This document shows positions 5,424 through 6,738 of a stretch of DNA of 6,738 nt, piece after piece. The first letter of the stretch is position 1, and each line of letters begins with the position of its first letter. The stretch is from an uncultured Chloroflexota bacterium. Lineage in GTDB: Bacteria; Chloroflexota; Anaerolineae; B4-G1; DUEL01. Under the pieces are notes generated by a model. That model did no database searches. It was not told the DNA's origin and was given only the letters and a program-made list of their open reading frames with translations. Both the position numbers and the translations under genes were made by a program. The stretch is from assembly GCA_937138275.1 (NCBI GenBank), contig CAKZOY010000016.1:1-6738 (forward strand). Reading direction: 5' to 3'.

Positions 5424-6662
5424 ATGCTTCAACAGGTCCCCGTTGGTATAAAGCGATTGGAGGATTATCGCCCGATTGTGGGCGACGATGGGATTGCCGA
5501 AATCCGCGCCCTGGCGGAACCGCTGCGGGGCGCGCGCGTGGTCCACATCAACGCTACCGCCTACGGCGGCGGGGTGGCGGAAATCCTGCAGACCCTCGTG
5601 CCCCTGATGCAGGACGTGGATCTGGCGGCCGAGTGGCAGGTCATTGAGGGCGCCGACGAGTTCTTCAACGTCACCAAGGCCTGCCACAACGGCCTGCAGG
5701 GGATGGACATTCCCTTCACCGACGAGATGCAGACCATCTGGCGCCGGTACAACGATCTCAACGCCCGCCGTTTTGAGGGCGAGTACGACTTTGTCATCGT
5801 CCACGACCCCCAGCCCGCGGGCCTGCTCTCCTTCCACGGGCGCGCGGGCGGAAAGTACTGGATCTGGCGCTGCCACATAGATACGTCCCAGCCCAATCCC
5901 GCCTACTGGGAGTTCTTCGTCCCCTACATCTCCCGGTACGACGCCGCCATTTTCACGATGCGGGAGTACGTGGGGCCGGGCGTCTCCTTCCGCCATCTGG
6001 CGATTATCCCCCCGACCATTGACCCGCTCTCGCCCAAGAACGCGCCGATGGGGATGGAGGAGGCCCGCCAGACGGTCGCCCGCTTCGGGGTGGACGTCCG
6101 CCGCCCCCTCATCGTCCAGGTGAGCCGGTTTGACCCCTGGAAGGACCCGCTGGGGGTGATAGACGCCTATCGGATGGTCAAGCGGGAGATACCGGAGGCC
6201 CAACTGGCGCTGGTCGGCTCTATGGCGTCGGACGACCCGGAGGGGTGGACGTATCTGGACCGCACCATCCGCCACGCCGGGGAGGATTACGACATCTTCA
6301 TCCTGCACAACTTCCACGGGGTGGGCAACCGGGAGGTCAACGCCTTTCAGACCGTAGCGGACGTGGTGGTGCAGAAGTCGCTGCGGGAGGGGTTCGGCCT
6401 GGTGGTCGCCGAGGCATTGTGGAAGGGGAAACCGGTGGTCGGCGGGAACGTCGGCGGTATCCCCCTGCAGGTGATAGACGGCGAGACGGGCTTCCTGGTG
6501 AACACCGTGGAGGAGTGCGCCGACCGGATTCTCTACCTGCTCCGGCATCCGGAGGAGGTGGGGCGGATGGGGGCGGCGGCGCGGGAGCATGTCCGCCGTA
6601 ACTTTCTCACCACTCGCTACCTGCGGGACTACCTGCGTCTTTTCCGGGAACTGGCGGCGTAG
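5424..6662 (+). CDS. treT: Trehalose glycosyltransferring synthase (TreT), GT4 family
   Basis: This 412-residue cytoplasmic GT-B fold glycosyltransferase closely resembles archaeal TreT in motifs and length. TreT catalyses NDP-glucose + glucose = trehalose + NDP; in Thermococcales it is reversible and helps use imported trehalose. The N-terminal acceptor domain carries KRLEDY (10-15), HINATAYGGGVAEIL (41-55), EGADEFFNVTK, HDPQP (127-131) and WRCHIDTSQPN (148-158). The C-terminal nucleotide-sugar domain carries SRFDPWK, with R235 and K240 as likely diphosphate ligands, GEDYD, and REGFGLVVAEA with the E-x7-E pair E322/E330. The protein has no signal peptide or membrane segment. It is the last gene of the unit, 71 bp after the permease, with a repeat-derived ribosome binding site. 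A trehalose phosphorylase/synthase of the same GT4 subgroup is the main alternative. Which direction dominates, and whether ADP- or UDP-glucose is used, cannot be read from the sequence. Confidence 0.88.
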   Translation: MLQQVPVGIKRLEDYRPIVGDDGIAEIRALAEPLRGARVVHINATAYGGGVAEILQTLVPLMQDVDLAAEWQVIEGADEFFNVTKACHNGLQGMDIPFTDEMQTIWRRYNDLNARRFEGEYDFVIVHDPQPAGLLSFHGRAGGKYWIWRCHIDTSQPNPAYWEFFVPYISRYDAAIFTMREYVGPGVSFRHLAIIPPTIDPLSPKNAPMGMEEARQTVARFGVDVRRPLIVQVSRFDPWKDPLGVIDAYRMVKREIPEAQLALVGSMASDDPEGWTYLDRTIRHAGEDYDIFILHNFHGVGNREVNAFQTVADVVVQKSLREGFGLVVAEALWKGKPVVGGNVGGIPLQVIDGETGFLVNTVEECADRILYLLRHPEEVGRMGAAAREHVRRNFLTTRYLRDYLRLFRELAA

Positions 6663-6700
6663 GCGGGAGTTTCTCCGCTGCCGGGTTTGCAAACAGAGAG

Positions 6701-6738
6701 CGGAGGTGCGGACGGCGAAGCCGCCGTCCGCACCTCCG
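6701..6738. terminator. Perfect 17-bp hairpin after treT, possible terminator
   Basis: Arms 6701-6717 and 6722-6738 are perfectly complementary over 17 bp with the 4-nt loop AAGC. It begins 38 bp past the treT stop and runs to the last base of the window, so a following T-tract, which would settle termination, cannot be seen. The tip holds CGGCGAAGCCGC, the same 12 bases as the tip of the hairpin at 133-169, so it may instead be a dispersed REP-like element. Just before it, a 10-bp palindrome GTTTGCAAAC lies at 6685-6694. Confidence 0.6.

Noticed and set aside
5310..6692. Minus-strand open frame of 460 codons opposite treT
   Set aside because: The plus-strand frame holds all TreT motifs in order. 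The minus frame translates to low-complexity His/Arg/Gly/Val-rich sequence and reads through the tandem repeats.
6685..6694. Palindrome GTTTGCAAAC as an operator for a downstream gene
   Set aside because: It is short, has a GC rather than CG centre, and no promoter is visible nearby before the window ends.

Overview
The window is GC-rich and reads as a sugar-uptake locus from a thermophile-leaning bacterium, most likely Chloroflexota (Anaerolineae-like). That assignment is an inference. It rests on the base composition, a DUF3842 gene, the long Val/Thr/Pro linker after the lipobox of the binding protein, and a TreT-type enzyme. No rRNA or marker gene is present to confirm it.

Layout. Positions 1-190 hold no gene; they contain a G-quadruplex-like run (9-31) and a long hairpin (133-169). 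A DUF3842 gene lies on the minus strand (191-622) with its own likely promoter (677-705). A divergent intergenic region ends in an exact-consensus promoter (TTGACA, 17 nt, TATAAT, 881-909). Two perfect 12-bp palindromes with a central CG (909-920 and 922-933) sit over its start point. Five plus-strand genes follow: a LacI-family regulator (963-2000), an AglE-like sugar-binding lipoprotein (2107-3453), an AglF/MalF-like permease (3518-4498), an AglG/MalG-like permease (4495-5352), and the trehalose glycosyltransferring synthase gene treT (5424-6662). A perfect 17-bp hairpin (6701-6738) closes the window.

How it fits together. The binding protein and two permeases would import an alpha-glucoside, with trehalose the best guess because of TreT. 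TreT reversibly converts trehalose plus NDP to NDP-glucose plus glucose, so imported sugar is partly recovered in activated form. The LacI-family protein probably senses the sugar or a product of it and represses the whole unit, itself included, from the tandem operators. The arrangement resembles the archaeal Thermococcus/Pyrococcus trehalose/maltose operon, but with a LacI-type regulator instead of TrmB and no ATPase gene visible here.

Fine structure worth attention: a 14-bp GNRA-capped hairpin between the binding-protein and permease genes, and a 23-bp triplet tandem repeat before treT whose last copy has changed one base to give a strong Shine-Dalgarno sequence. I did not find a clearly new biological system. 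The tandem operators, the repeat-born ribosome binding site and the shared hairpin cores are the most unusual elements.
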